23,175 bases of DNA. Source: Salisapilia sapeloensis. Taxonomy: Eukaryota; Oomycota; Peronosporomycetes; Peronosporales; Salisapiliaceae. The DNA lies in the NCBI GenBank assembly GCA_023334545.1, contig JAADVB010000269.1, positions 1 to 23,175 on the forward strand, read 5' to 3'. The position numbers and the translations under genes are program-made. The notes under the pieces are model-generated. The model was not told the origin of the DNA, did no database searches, and was given only the letters and a program-made list of their open reading frames with translations. Positions 1 to 10,164 of this stretch are shown piece after piece (the first letter of the stretch is position 1; every line of letters starts with the position of its first letter).

Positions 1-950
1 ACTTGGAAGAAGCTCGTGATGCCAGGTCTTTATCTTTATAAGAAAGTATACGGGCACGCAAAAATCCCTGGGATGTTCAAAGTCCCTCGTGAAGAGCCAT
101 GGTCAAAGTACATGTACGACTTTAAGATCGGGATAGCATGGAAAAATGTCCGATGCCGAGGGGACTACGAGTAATTCCTCCAACAAGATATGAAGGAGTT
201 GAACGACCTTGGATTTAGCTTTAATCCTCGGCACGATCGATGGAACCAAGTGATCATGCCTGCCTTGCGAGCATATTAGACCAAGTATGGACATACCGAC
301 GTACCAGTTGCTTTCCAGGTCCCATCTTCCAATTCAGAAAGCGAAAAATGACCAGAAGGAACGACTGGATTAAAAATAGGTCTAGTGATGAACAACACCC
401 GACACAGTGGATATAAAGAGATGTCCAAGCACGATGAGCAGGAATTACGCAGCAATAATTTCGTTTGGAACGAGACACATCGTCAAGGGATAAAATACTC
501 TGTAAAATTGTTTCTATCGATGCGGTACTACAAGAAACTGCATGGGCATGTAGATATACCAGCGAAGTTTGTCGTTTCGGACGAAGCACCGTGGCCACTT
601 GAATCCAGAGGTTTTATCTAGGACGATGGATTCGAAGGGTGAGGAGTGGGTATAGGACCGTGAAGGACAAAATGCGAAAGGAGTTGAATGAAATAAGATT
701 CATCTGGGACCCTCGCGACTCGAGATGGGAGCGTGTTGTCTTACCGGCTTTCAAAGCGTATGCGGAAAAGTTTGGGTCCTGTGCGGATATGCCGAGCAGA
801 TACGTGGTTCCAGCTACGGTTCCTTTTCCAGACAACGTGTGGGGACTTCACCTAGGCAATACATTATGGTGTATACGGAATGTAGGTTATTATACATCGA
901 AGTCTGAACGATTTACAGTCATGCGAGAGCTGAAGACTTTGAGGCAGTAA
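1..950 (+). pseudogene. Decayed helicase-associated (HA) repeat protein, 5' end outside window
   Basis: Reading from base 1 gives a protein-like frame broken by stops at 172-174, 277-279 and 349-351. At about 612-621 the frame shifts: the first frame hits a stop at 619-621, while the next frame continues as LGRWIRRVRSGYR and stays open to a stop at 948-950. Ignoring the breaks, four repeats of about 75-80 residues appear, starting near 4, 241, 478 and 726. Each has a Trp/Lys-rich opening, a Y..K(Y/F)G segment, a (I/V/M)P..F.VP segment, an LG/IG followed by R, and a closing (E/N)L....F.W/N. This pattern resembles the helicase-associated domain (PF03457) that occurs in tandem in many oomycete proteins of unknown function. 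No helicase motor is visible. Four independent breaks argue for true decay, although the frameshift alone could be a sequencing error. Confidence 0.7.
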
Positions 951-2043
951 GATAAAACCTACGAAGGTGCTCGTGTGGTTGCTGATGACGAAGACGACAC
1001 TTGAAGATAAATGAGTTCTACTCGAAAAAGGGCATGCATGTATCAATTTGATAAACGTTTTAGTCAAGTAAACTCCATGTACTTAATTAGTCTCTATCGC
1101 AGTAGTTTCTGCTTTGTACGAGATGGAATGGAGGCTTTACGATCTGTCAGTTAGACAGTATTAATATCTCTATAAGAACGCTGCAAGGGCTTGTATTTTG
1201 CCTTGATCACCCTTATAGTGCGCAATTCTGATACGAGTTGGAAGTCGGCGATGCCAGGGAATTCAAGCACATGGCTGACGGATGTATATCAGATCGTACA
1301 ATTTAATAGACTTGAGTGTGATAGGATAAAGCCGAAATTTGATGAGACTATTATACCAAGTACTCGCACTGCTCAGAGCTGTATTGACTACCTCGACGAT
1401 GTGGAATCCAAGAATCAAGCTGTAGATGCAGTGATACTGCCGTCGAGAACGCAGCAATTGCAATAGAACTTAGATAGTCAACAACGACTTGTGACACTAA
1501 AACTTGCACACATAGTGGTGAAGATATCCAAGCATTATGAAGTTGAGGTAGCCACTGAAGGTAAAGTCCGCAATGTAATGATATAAGACGGAAGCTTAGA
1601 GTCGCAATAGGGCATCCTAGTTGGGTGCTGGTAATCGCATAAACAATTCATTTGTTGGAAAAAAGTATGTACTGTAGCAAAGTGAATAAACAATAGTGAT
1701 CAAGATAGTTAAAGGTTATTCTAGTGTGCACACTCGAGCACTGCAATGTTTATTTACAAGAAATAGGACGGTTTGCTTTCCTATTGTAGCATCCACACCC
1801 TCAGCATCCACCGTCCAGCTACTCTTAGCTTTCAAAAGGCCTTAATTTCCATCGAATTTGAACGTAACATTTTTCTCGCTTCAGCGCGCAATCAAGTGAG
1901 CTTTAATGAGCACGTAGCTCTGTGCAGTACTGAAATATACTAAAAACAAAGGTTTATGACTCAGAGCAAACGAGGATCTCCATTTTTATTAAAATCAAAA
2001 GTTGGTTCCCCACATCTGCTAGCATACTGTATCCGTTCGCTTC
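951..2043. other. Gene-poor interval with a possible coding relic
   Basis: No gene model can be supported here. On the + strand a frame open from about 1176 to a stop at 1464-1466 reads as moderately protein-like (TWLTDVYQIVQFNRLECDRI and onward). It resumes after that stop (NLDSQQRLVTLKLAHIVVKI) before further stops near 1585 and 1608. It has no ATG at its start, no recognised domain and no clear splice sites, so it may be a relic of another decayed gene or chance. From 1620 to 2043 the sequence is AT-rich and looks like spacer plus the 3' end of the Mog1 gene. A minus-strand AATAAA (1985-1990) lies about 55 nt past the Mog1 stop and could serve as its poly(A) signal. Confidence 0.35.
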
Positions 2044-2810
2044 TCACCCGAAAAGAGACCAATCTTTAATTTGGAAGGTAGAGACAACTTCCTTGAAAAG
2101 ACTGGCACCAGCTTCGGCAGCATCCACTGGCAGCACCATCGTGTTGCTACTGCTGGCCGCTTCAATTTTCAGTGGCACGGACAACGAAATCACCACATCA
2201 GTCGTGATGTCTGGAAGTCTGTGCATCATATATTAGTATAAGATAGACATAGATTCAGTAGATTGCAGTGGTTTACCGAAGATTGGCGACGAAGACACGG
2301 ACAGTGTTCTTTGCTTCATCGCCTTCCTTGAACTTCGAGACAAGTTGGTCGCCACTCATAGTGCATAGGACGTGATTGCCTGCAATGGCAGGACCTTCCT
2401 TTGTAGTGTCAATGATCTGTGGAGGCTCTACAACTCTGATATCCTTCTCCTGACAGCCATTGAGCGACGCAAGCTCATCGAAGAAGAAGCGAGCGCTGGT
2501 GCTATTTTGTACGTCCTGCTCATATTCCAACAATTCCACAATAACACACTGGTCCGTAAACGAGTCTGAAAAGACTTCTTGATTATCGGGTACTTGACGG
2601 AAGGAGCTATAGGCACAAACAAGCTGATTAGCATCGTCTCAGTCAATAAAATGCGATTCGTAGCTGCATATAGATGAATAGTCCAATACAGGACCACGCA
2701 GCTATGCACCAGCTACTCCAAACTCAGATCATGTACCTAACATCTGTGAATTGGCTCGGGATAGCGCTCGAAATCGCGCCACCAAAAAGCCCTCTCGGTG
2801 GTCCCGACAT
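2044..2810 (-). CDS. Mog1/RANGRF-type Ran-binding nuclear import factor, 3 exons
   Basis: Exons on the minus strand are 2810-2737, 2606-2277 and 2218-2044. The introns are 130 and 58 nt; the first has TGCTAATC and the second ATACTAAT as likely branch sites. The joined frame closes as 579 nt, 192 aa, close to the 186 aa of human RANGRF. The N terminus has GLFGGAISSAIPSQFTDVS followed by SFRQVPDNQEVF (residues 26-37), the family's hallmark VPDNQEVF motif, then VIVELLEYE. The C terminus has LPDITTDVVISLSVP, matching the family's late beta-strand, and ends in a WSLFG motif. Mog1 proteins bind Ran GTPase, promote nucleotide release and support nuclear protein import. The motif VPDNQEVF is split from the conserved DVS by intron 1, which confirms that junction. 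The ATG at 2810 is the first in frame. It shares a 240-bp upstream region with RuvBL1. Confidence 0.9.
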
Positions 2811-2965
2811 TGTGCTTTTTATTGTGTATGGCTTGTGGCGTTAGTTTACTTTCTCGAAAGATGCATTTAAATGGTTTATGATTGGTAGAAAATAGATAAT
2901 TTGATAGGAGTCCCGACTGTAGACAACCAAAGGTGACAGAATAAATCGCCTGGACGATCCGTCGG

Positions 2966-2996
2966 TATAAAGAGTCGCGGTCCATTCCTTCATTCA
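2966..2996 (+). promoter_or_regulatory. Probable core promoter of the RuvBL1 gene
   Basis: A TATAAA (2966-2971) is followed by CCATTCC (2982-2988) and TCATTCA (2990-2996). CCATTCC fits the oomycete initiator consensus YCAYTYY; the second is one base off. They lie 55-85 nt upstream of the RuvBL1 ATG at 3051. The region also serves the divergent Mog1 gene, for which I found no clear initiator. This is inferred from motif and position only. Confidence 0.45.
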
Positions 2997-3050
2997 CATT
3001 AGCCTCTTTTCCAGCTCGACAAGACTAGTACATACCTCCCATCTATACAT

Positions 3051-4603
<1,553 letters not shown>

Positions 4604-4789
4604 GCTGGGAAGAGAGAAAGCGAATACACGGAACTTTAGCAGCCGCATCTCTTATCTTGTTAGCTTCATACGATCATATACGCTTATAAAGATGTAGAAA
4701 GGAGAGGATAGAACGACATGAGGTCCAAGTTACCAGTTTATAACGACTCGTTTTCTTTACGCATGTACATGTACGACTAGCGCACATGA

Positions 4790-5485
4790 CTAGTTACAGA
4801 AAGGGAGGTAGTCACAGAACGATGCAAGGAAGCCCTCTTCCCGCATTTCTCTAGACCCGGCACTGGCTTCCACCACGACGGATGAACCACTTTTTTCTTC
4901 ATCTTCCACTTCAAGTTTGGATTTCGGCATGCTCGCATCGAGGTGGACGCAGCTCTTGTAGATCTGCCATGAAATGTACTTATCGTTACGTTTTTCGATG
5001 CCAAGCCAGTACCAATGCAGCATACAGGTATCTTTGCATGAGCTGTAGTCGACTTCAAACGTCGTTCCAGGATACTCTTCCCGGCAGTTGTCACCAGACA
5101 TGACCATCGTGTCGTCTAGCCACACTTCACACGGACCATCGAGATTGTAGCCGGTTGATTTAATGATGCCTTCTTCAGGAATAGGCTGGCTTTCGTACGT
5201 TGGGTCCGTAATGCCGCACTCGTGCGTCGGTGACTCGGACGGTGCCATGTATAAAGTCTCATCCTCCATCAAATCCTTCAGTGTATCATACCCGTTTTGC
5301 TCCATCCATGCTGGTAGGTCCTCCTTCGTCTCCACACCTTGTTGCTCCAAGTACGCTAGCGGTCGATAATAATCTTGTTCATGGTCAAGTAGCCAGAATG
5401 GCTGCGGGTACTCGAGAATTTGCTGAGCAAACGCTGCAGGAAAGACCGTATAAGCGATCGTACTTGCAGAAACAATCGTCTTCAT
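4790..5485 (-). CDS. Secreted Cys-rich protein, possibly AA17-type (pectin LPMO-like) but lacking copper histidines
   Basis: This is a single-exon frame of 231 aa. Residues 1-20 form a signal peptide (MKTIVSASTIAYTVFPAAFA), with cleavage likely before QQILEYPQPFW. Eight cysteines lie at 90, 119, 134, 150, 154, 179, 224 and 230. The core has HECGITDP, QPIPEEG, GPCEVWLDDTMV, a DNC segment, a CMLHWYWLGI strand and SWQIYKSCV. From memory this order (ECG.TDP, PQPIP, GPCE.W.DD, WQ.Y..C) resembles oomycete secreted proteins related to AA17, the family reported as copper-dependent pectin monooxygenases. Active AA17 enzymes should begin with His after signal cleavage and have a second copper His; here the mature end is Gln and the residue before DGPCEVW is Leu. 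A non-catalytic paralogue is therefore likely if the family call holds. The tail (190-215) is acidic and Ser-rich. It is divergent from the pectin lyase gene. Confidence 0.55.
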   Translation of the reverse strand: MKTIVSASTIAYTVFPAAFAQQILEYPQPFWLLDHEQDYYRPLAYLEQQGVETKEDLPAWMEQNGYDTLKDLMEDETLYMAPSESPTHECGITDPTYESQPIPEEGIIKSTGYNLDGPCEVWLDDTMVMSGDNCREEYPGTTFEVDYSSCKDTCMLHWYWLGIEKRNDKYISWQIYKSCVHLDASMPKSKLEVEDEEKSGSSVVVEASAGSREMREEGFLASFCDYLPFCN

Positions 5486-5871
5486 GGTTTGTGCTATACG
5501 GAGCTAATTAATTGTGGCACAAAGCCAAGATAAAGAGGATAGAGAGCTACGTTCCTCCATACCAGATGGTATCACTAGCAACGATGTAAGGGGTGGGTCA
5601 ACGGGGATGTGTGGGATCTCCTGTAGGTAGCAGCTACCAAATATGAATTCGTTTCCCTCTCAATTGATCTTCAACTTGCTGGAGGTAGGTGATGATCTTA
5701 AGAAGCTATCACTTTGCCATGTAGCGCACGATTGACGCAAACCATCGTGATGATGTGATCCAAATGATTAACCGTCTGGTTTCTGGGACAATATCTGACG
5801 TCGTGCTTTGGCTCGTGCAGACACAGTGCATCATTTCCGAATTAATCGCCGTGCTCACTCGTAACGACAAC
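5486..5871. promoter_or_regulatory. Shared upstream region of two divergent secreted-protein genes
   Basis: This 386-bp interval lies between the ATG of the AA17-like gene (5485, minus) and the ATG of the PL1 lyase (5872, plus). On the plus strand TCATTTCC at 5831-5838 fits the oomycete initiator consensus and lies 34 nt before the lyase ATG. That supports starting the lyase at 5872 rather than at the upstream in-frame codon at 5755. I see no clear initiator for the minus-strand gene. Confidence 0.45.
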
Positions 5872-7419
5872 ATGCAAGTTCTTCGGTGTATCTCGCTTGC
5901 GGTACTTGCGACCGCAACAATCACGTCCGTTCTATCTCCACACTCTGTCGACGCTCAGTGCACCGCCAAGGGCGAAAGTTCGACCCCTGCACCACTGCCA
6001 TCGGGTAGCAATGAGCCGATCGCGATTCCTGTCGAGACGCCATCCCCATCGGCCAGTAATGAGCCAATTGCGATTCCAACGGAGGCTCCTGTAGCTTCCG
6101 CTTCATCTTCTTCCTCTGGAAGTTCGGAGTTTGGTGGCGACTATGCAACGGGAGCGACTGTTTCTCCAAGTGAATCATCCAACAGCACGGACCCAGTCGT
6201 CGACGGAACGGAAGGTGTCACTTTCGAGGCTGAAGCTTCGTCCTCTGTTGCTGGCGAAGAAGACAAAGCTGTTGCGGACATGACCGCTCAAGACGCTTCG
6301 AACTACGTCGTTGGGGAAGCCCCAGGTTTTGCAAGTGGTACCACGGGAGGTGCCGGTGGTAACGAAGTCACGCCCACTTCCATCGAAGAGCTAGTGGACT
6401 ACCTGACCTCAAATGATCCGCTCATCATTCTGCTTACGCAAAAGTTCGATTTCACTGGAACTGAAGGCTCTAAGAGTGGTAAAGTGTGTGCTTCCCACTA
6501 CTCGGTCGAATGTCCCGACCAGGCTCAGTACGTTATTGTCGAAGGTGATATCAGTAACACCGGTGGATGTGATGGTGAGTTCACCAATGAAGAGTTCACG
6601 TGGGACGTTGCTGGCCAGACCGCTATCCACGTTAAGGGTGACAAGACCGTGCGCGGTATCGGCCAGAGTGGTGAGATCGTTGGTAAGGGGCTCAAGGTTG
6701 TCGGTGACAACGTCATTATCCAGAACGTGTACATTCATGACTTGAACCCTCGTTTCGTGTGGGGTGGAGACGCCATCGCCGTCGACGGTGGAAACAACAT
6801 CGCTGTGTCGAACGTGTGGATCGATCACGTCCGTGTCAAGAACATTGGTCGTCAAATGGTCGTTACCCACTACGGTGGAGCTAGGTCGATGACGGTATCT
6901 AACAGCGAGTTCGATGGTACGACGGACTACTCTGCTTCCTGCGATGGTCGCCACTACTGGACGTTCCTCATTTACGGAACGGAAACCCAGATCAGTTTCC
7001 TTGGTAACTATGTCCACGACACTTCTGGACGTTCACCAAAGGTCGAAGGCTACAACGGCCAGGCTACGTACGCGCACGTTGCGAACAACTACTGGGCCAA
7101 TAGCGACGGTGTCTTTGAGCTTTCCAAGGACGCATACGTCCTTGCGGAAGGGAATATGTTCGAGTCAGACAATTGGTCGGACCAGTCCACGAGCAACTTC
7201 TTCTTCGCCACTGACGGCGCCGACTGCTCTGCCCTCGGACGTGACTGCGTTGCGAACCAGCTTTCTGGCTCGGGTGACGTCATGAGTGTGAATGGTGAAG
7301 CAGTTTTGTCTGGTATTGCTGAGCACGAAGCTGTTGTAAACTACTCACCCGCAGACCCGACAACCTTTTCCACCGAGTCGGCGTTCTTTGGCGTGAACGC
7401 TGTCGAGCCTCGTCTCTAA
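5872..7419 (+). CDS. Secreted polysaccharide lyase family 1 (pectin/pectate lyase-like)
   Basis: The precursor is 515 aa without introns. The frame is open from 5755, but the ATG at 5872 starts a clear signal peptide (MQVLRCISLAVLATATITSV, cleavage near Ala28-Gln29) and follows an initiator-like TCATTTCC. Residues 30-165 are a Ser/Thr/Pro/Glu-rich linker with two copies of SNEPIAIP in a 48-nt duplication. The catalytic part (about 170-470) shows the parallel beta-helix style of PL1: TAIHVKGDKTVRGIG, NVIIQNVYIHDL, GGDAIAVDGG, VWIDHVRV (W316-H319), then SNSEFDGTTDYSASCDGRHYW and SGRSPKVEG with the likely catalytic Arg387. PL1 enzymes cleave pectin or pectate by beta-elimination in the plant cell wall. 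The GR.P motif and the Cys-rich DYSASCDG segment favour a pectin-lyase-like branch, but substrate cannot be settled by eye. Confidence 0.88.
   Translation: MQVLRCISLAVLATATITSVLSPHSVDAQCTAKGESSTPAPLPSGSNEPIAIPVETPSPSASNEPIAIPTEAPVASASSSSSGSSEFGGDYATGATVSPSESSNSTDPVVDGTEGVTFEAEASSSVAGEEDKAVADMTAQDASNYVVGEAPGFASGTTGGAGGNEVTPTSIEELVDYLTSNDPLIILLTQKFDFTGTEGSKSGKVCASHYSVECPDQAQYVIVEGDISNTGGCDGEFTNEEFTWDVAGQTAIHVKGDKTVRGIGQSGEIVGKGLKVVGDNVIIQNVYIHDLNPRFVWGGDAIAVDGGNNIAVSNVWIDHVRVKNIGRQMVVTHYGGARSMTVSNSEFDGTTDYSASCDGRHYWTFLIYGTETQISFLGNYVHDTSGRSPKVEGYNGQATYAHVANNYWANSDGVFELSKDAYVLAEGNMFESDNWSDQSTSNFFFATDGADCSALGRDCVANQLSGSGDVMSVNGEAVLSGIAEHEAVVNYSPADPTTFSTESAFFGVNAVEPRL
6007..6102 (+). repeat. 48-bp tandem duplication in the lyase linker
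   Basis: Two adjacent 48-nt units (6007-6054 and 6055-6102) each begin with codons for SNEPIAIP, followed by a less conserved Glu/Pro/Ser stretch (VETPSPSA and TEAPVASA). The reading frame is kept. The duplication lengthens the disordered linker between signal peptide and lyase domain. Confidence 0.7.
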
Positions 7420-7930
7420 GATGCTGAGCGTCCCATCTCTTCATATCTTACCTGTCTATCGTCCAGCGCAAATGCTAGTGCATGGTACCATTTGAACAAG
7501 TCACAGTTTTGTTAGCTATCCGCCTCTGTCCATTAGATATCTATTCGTTGCAAGTGCTACTGCGCTAGCCTGAGTCGTCACTACTAATGCATCCTTACTC
7601 CTGGCGCATAGGAGTTTCACTTCGTTTCCGAAGATCATCAGGTTGATGCTTGGCAACACAAGTTACCACGAAGGATATCATCCCAGCCTGTGGATTCATT
7701 CCATAGTACACCAACTACAGTAGTGCTAAGCCAATACCCATCACTAACCTCGGACTATTAATAGATCCATGTTAGTCAGTAGAGTCTTTCAAAGGGAAGG
7801 ATCTGCAGTCGTACTGCTCAGCATGATATATAAACAAGTTCCTCCCAGCTAACACGCTCAAACTCATCAGAACAACTATTATAGAATCAGAAGGCGGTAA
7901 CTGGGTTTTCATTTTGTGTCTATCAAACGT
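7420..7930. other. Convergent intergenic spacer, no gene seen
   Basis: This 511-bp interval lies between the stop of the PL1 lyase (+) and the stop of Tom70 (-). No open frame, RNA gene or repeat stands out. A TATATAAA near 7827-7836 on the + strand is not followed by any frame I can support, so I treat it as chance. Confidence 0.5.
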
Positions 7931-9766
7931 CTAGGCGAGACGGCCACGTGCTTCCATGTGAGCTTCCGCAGTGACACGAATGGCAAAGAGTTCCTGGAGC
8001 TCATCAGGCGTGAACGCGTACGGGATCGCCTGGTCGATCTGGTCGATCGCGTTCGAGTAATCCTGCATAGCCATGTACACCTGCGCCAAGTGGCAATGAG
8101 CAAACTTGGATCGCGGACACTTCTCCACCGCCTGCTCGAACATGTTCATGGCGCGCTGAGCATTCTCCTCGCCTTGCTGCACAAGCAGGTTGCCCATGTT
8201 AATGTATGCCATGGGGTACGTCGCGTCCATCTCGATGGCCTTGTTGAACATGTTCTCGACGTCTTCCAACGTCACACCAGAGTTCGGACTCGACTGCATT
8301 TGCTGCATGTACGTTTCGCCCAAATAATTGTAAATCTCCGGAACGTCCGGTGCGATGCGAGACGCTTTTCGCAAGTGCGTCACAGCCTGTTCAAAGTTCC
8401 CCTTGCGAGCCTGTGTGACACCTAGTTGGACAAATGCCATGGCAAAGTCCGACGAGATCTCAATACTCTTCTCCAGATCCTCCATCGCCTTTTCCAACGA
8501 GTTCTCCGTCGGTGAGCCGTTGCTGTCCGTGTCGATCGAGTGTAGCTGTCCACGGTGGAAGTAGGCAGTGGAGCACGTGTCCTTGTCTTCAAGAGCCTTG
8601 TCGAACCAGGACAAGGCAGTCTTCATGTCTTTCTGGTCAAAGCAGAGACCACCGAGTCGGATCTTGGCAAACAGAGACGCTGGCTTCACTTCCAGAGCAG
8701 ATTCAAAGCACTTTTTGGCTTCGTCAAAGCTTCCACGCAAGTGGCTGTACGTTCCGTGCTCCATCTGGGCAGTGTAGAAGCCTTCGTCCGTCGGTTGCAA
8801 CAGCCCAACTGCGTCCTTGGCATCCGCAGCAGCTTCTTCGTACTTTTTCTCCTTCTTCTTCGCGAGAGAGCGGCAGATGAGGAGCTTTCCACGTTCCGCA
8901 TTCGTCAAGTCAGAGTAGTGCAATTGAGAAGTGTACTGAGAAGCTCGTTGGTCGGCAATAACATCGCTTTCATCGTCACTTCGGTGGAAGGAGGAAAAGT
9001 AGGACGTGATGAAGAACGTGTCCGGGAGAGAATGCTCTTCCTCCCCACGCTTGCTTTGGGCATCTTCAATCTGCTTACTCGTGACTTGTTGGTGCAGCTT
9101 GGTGATCTCAGATGCGAGGTCGTTGTCGAGCTGATCCTGCTTGCCTTCGTACAACATCAAGAGCGTCACAAAGTCGACGAGAGCGCCTTGGAGGTCTCCG
9201 ATCTGGAATTTCGCACGAGCACGACGAGTGTACGACTTGGGGTGACGCTTGTCGATCGACAGAGCCATGGTGCAGTCGCTAATAACACTCTCATAGTCCT
9301 CTAGCTTTTCGTAAGCAGCCGCTCGGTTCGAGAACATGACTTTCAGGTTACGATGGTCCACTGGGCGAGCCGATTCACACTGGCGAATAGCAGACGAGTA
9401 AAGCTCCACTGCTTCATCATAATCTCCAGCCTTGTACATCTCAGTCGCAGCCGTCGCATCTAATTGTCCAGGATTCTGCTTTGGTGGGCTCGGCGCTTTT
9501 GGTTCTTCTTTCGGTTCATCTTTCGGTATCTCCGGGGAAGGATCTATCGTTGGAGCAGGCGTCTCGACTTTTACGGACGCCGTGGTCTCTTCCTTGGTAA
9601 ACGAAGTGGTCTCTTGCGTTGTTTGCTCGTGATTCGATGCAGCTCGAGTTTTGGGTGATTTTGGTGCTACTTGCTTCTTACGTTGACTAAGACCAAAATA
9701 CACCGCTAGGGTGATAGTCGTGAGCGATGCGAGCACCGCAACTTGCATCGCTGTCCGGTCCTGCAT
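7931..9766 (-). CDS. Tom70-type mitochondrial outer-membrane import receptor (TPR protein)
   Basis: The protein is 611 aa without introns (human TOMM70 608). The frame is open up to 9883, but ATG 9766 puts a single transmembrane anchor at residues 7-25 followed by RKKQ, the expected N-terminal signal anchor, and lies 19 nt after an initiator-like TCACTTCC. Residues 30-100 are a Pro/Glu/Lys-rich linker. A clamp-type TPR set follows at about 101-205, with SNRAAAYEKLEDYESVISDC and the Lys/Arg-rich KSYTRRARAK that in Tom70 grips the EEVD tails of Hsp70/Hsp90. After a less regular stretch, further TPRs run from about 270 to 600, for example KCFESALEVKP and MAYINMGNLLVQQGEENAQR. Tom70 receives chaperone-bound precursors such as carriers. 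The length, anchor and two-part TPR layout support Tom70 over a generic TPR cochaperone. Confidence 0.88.
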   Translation of the reverse strand: MQDRTAMQVAVLASLTTITLAVYFGLSQRKKQVAPKSPKTRAASNHEQTTQETTSFTKEETTASVKVETPAPTIDPSPEIPKDEPKEEPKAPSPPKQNPGQLDATAATEMYKAGDYDEAVELYSSAIRQCESARPVDHRNLKVMFSNRAAAYEKLEDYESVISDCTMALSIDKRHPKSYTRRARAKFQIGDLQGALVDFVTLLMLYEGKQDQLDNDLASEITKLHQQVTSKQIEDAQSKRGEEEHSLPDTFFITSYFSSFHRSDDESDVIADQRASQYTSQLHYSDLTNAERGKLLICRSLAKKKEKKYEEAAADAKDAVGLLQPTDEGFYTAQMEHGTYSHLRGSFDEAKKCFESALEVKPASLFAKIRLGGLCFDQKDMKTALSWFDKALEDKDTCSTAYFHRGQLHSIDTDSNGSPTENSLEKAMEDLEKSIEISSDFAMAFVQLGVTQARKGNFEQAVTHLRKASRIAPDVPEIYNYLGETYMQQMQSSPNSGVTLEDVENMFNKAIEMDATYPMAYINMGNLLVQQGEENAQRAMNMFEQAVEKCPRSKFAHCHLAQVYMAMQDYSNAIDQIDQAIPYAFTPDELQELFAIRVTAEAHMEARGRLA

Positions 9767-10164
9767 CGTGAAGAAGCGGAGGAGGGAAGTGACGTAGATC
9801 AAAAATGGATCAAAGTCGGTGGCTCGAGTGCACGCTATGTCGATCGTCCAATCACAATTTGCAACGATCATGTTTTCGACCAATCGTAGAATCGTGGAAT
9901 CGATGGGAGTTAAAGTACGGCGGAAAGACGTACTTACGGCTAGTTTAGTTGATGCTTTGACATGCGTATGACTTCATGTGTTTCTGTACAGAGTAAGCGG
10001 GACAAGTGAGCTTGGGATCAAGTGCTAATGGTGAAGGTAGAAAGTCATTTGAAATGTTGCAATGCTGAGCGTTTCAGGCGATGGTTTAAAATTGTCGCAA
10101 GGAAATGAACGAATTGAAACTGGACTGATCGATAAATAATAAGACAATTTGACACGAGTTGGAT
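9767..10164. promoter_or_regulatory. Shared upstream region of Tom70 and the TPT transporter
   Basis: This 398-bp divergent interval separates the Tom70 ATG (minus) from the transporter ATG at 10165 (plus). TCACTTCC on the minus strand (9792-9785) fits the initiator consensus for Tom70. On the plus side a TCATTTG near 10045 is one base off consensus and about 120 nt from the ATG, so it is weak. No open frame in the interval looks coding. Confidence 0.35.

Noticed and set aside
5755-5871. N-terminal extension of the PL1 lyase
   Set aside because: The internal ATG at 5872 starts a clear signal peptide and follows an initiator-like motif. The extension would bury the signal peptide.
6409-7017. 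202-codon minus strand frame opposite the PL1 lyase
   Set aside because: Antisense shadow of the conserved lyase domain; Val/Thr-rich composition is the complement of the lyase codons.
7827-7836. TATATAAA as a plus-strand promoter
   Set aside because: No open frame or RNA gene follows on that strand before the Tom70 stop.
8555-9304. 249-codon + strand frame opposite Tom70
   Set aside because: It is antisense to a well-supported TPR protein, has no recognisable domain, and its hydrophobic/Arg-Val composition mirrors the opposite codons.
9767-9883. N-terminal extension of Tom70
   Set aside because: ATG 9766 places the membrane anchor at the N terminus as the family requires, and an initiator-like TCACTTCC lies inside the extension.
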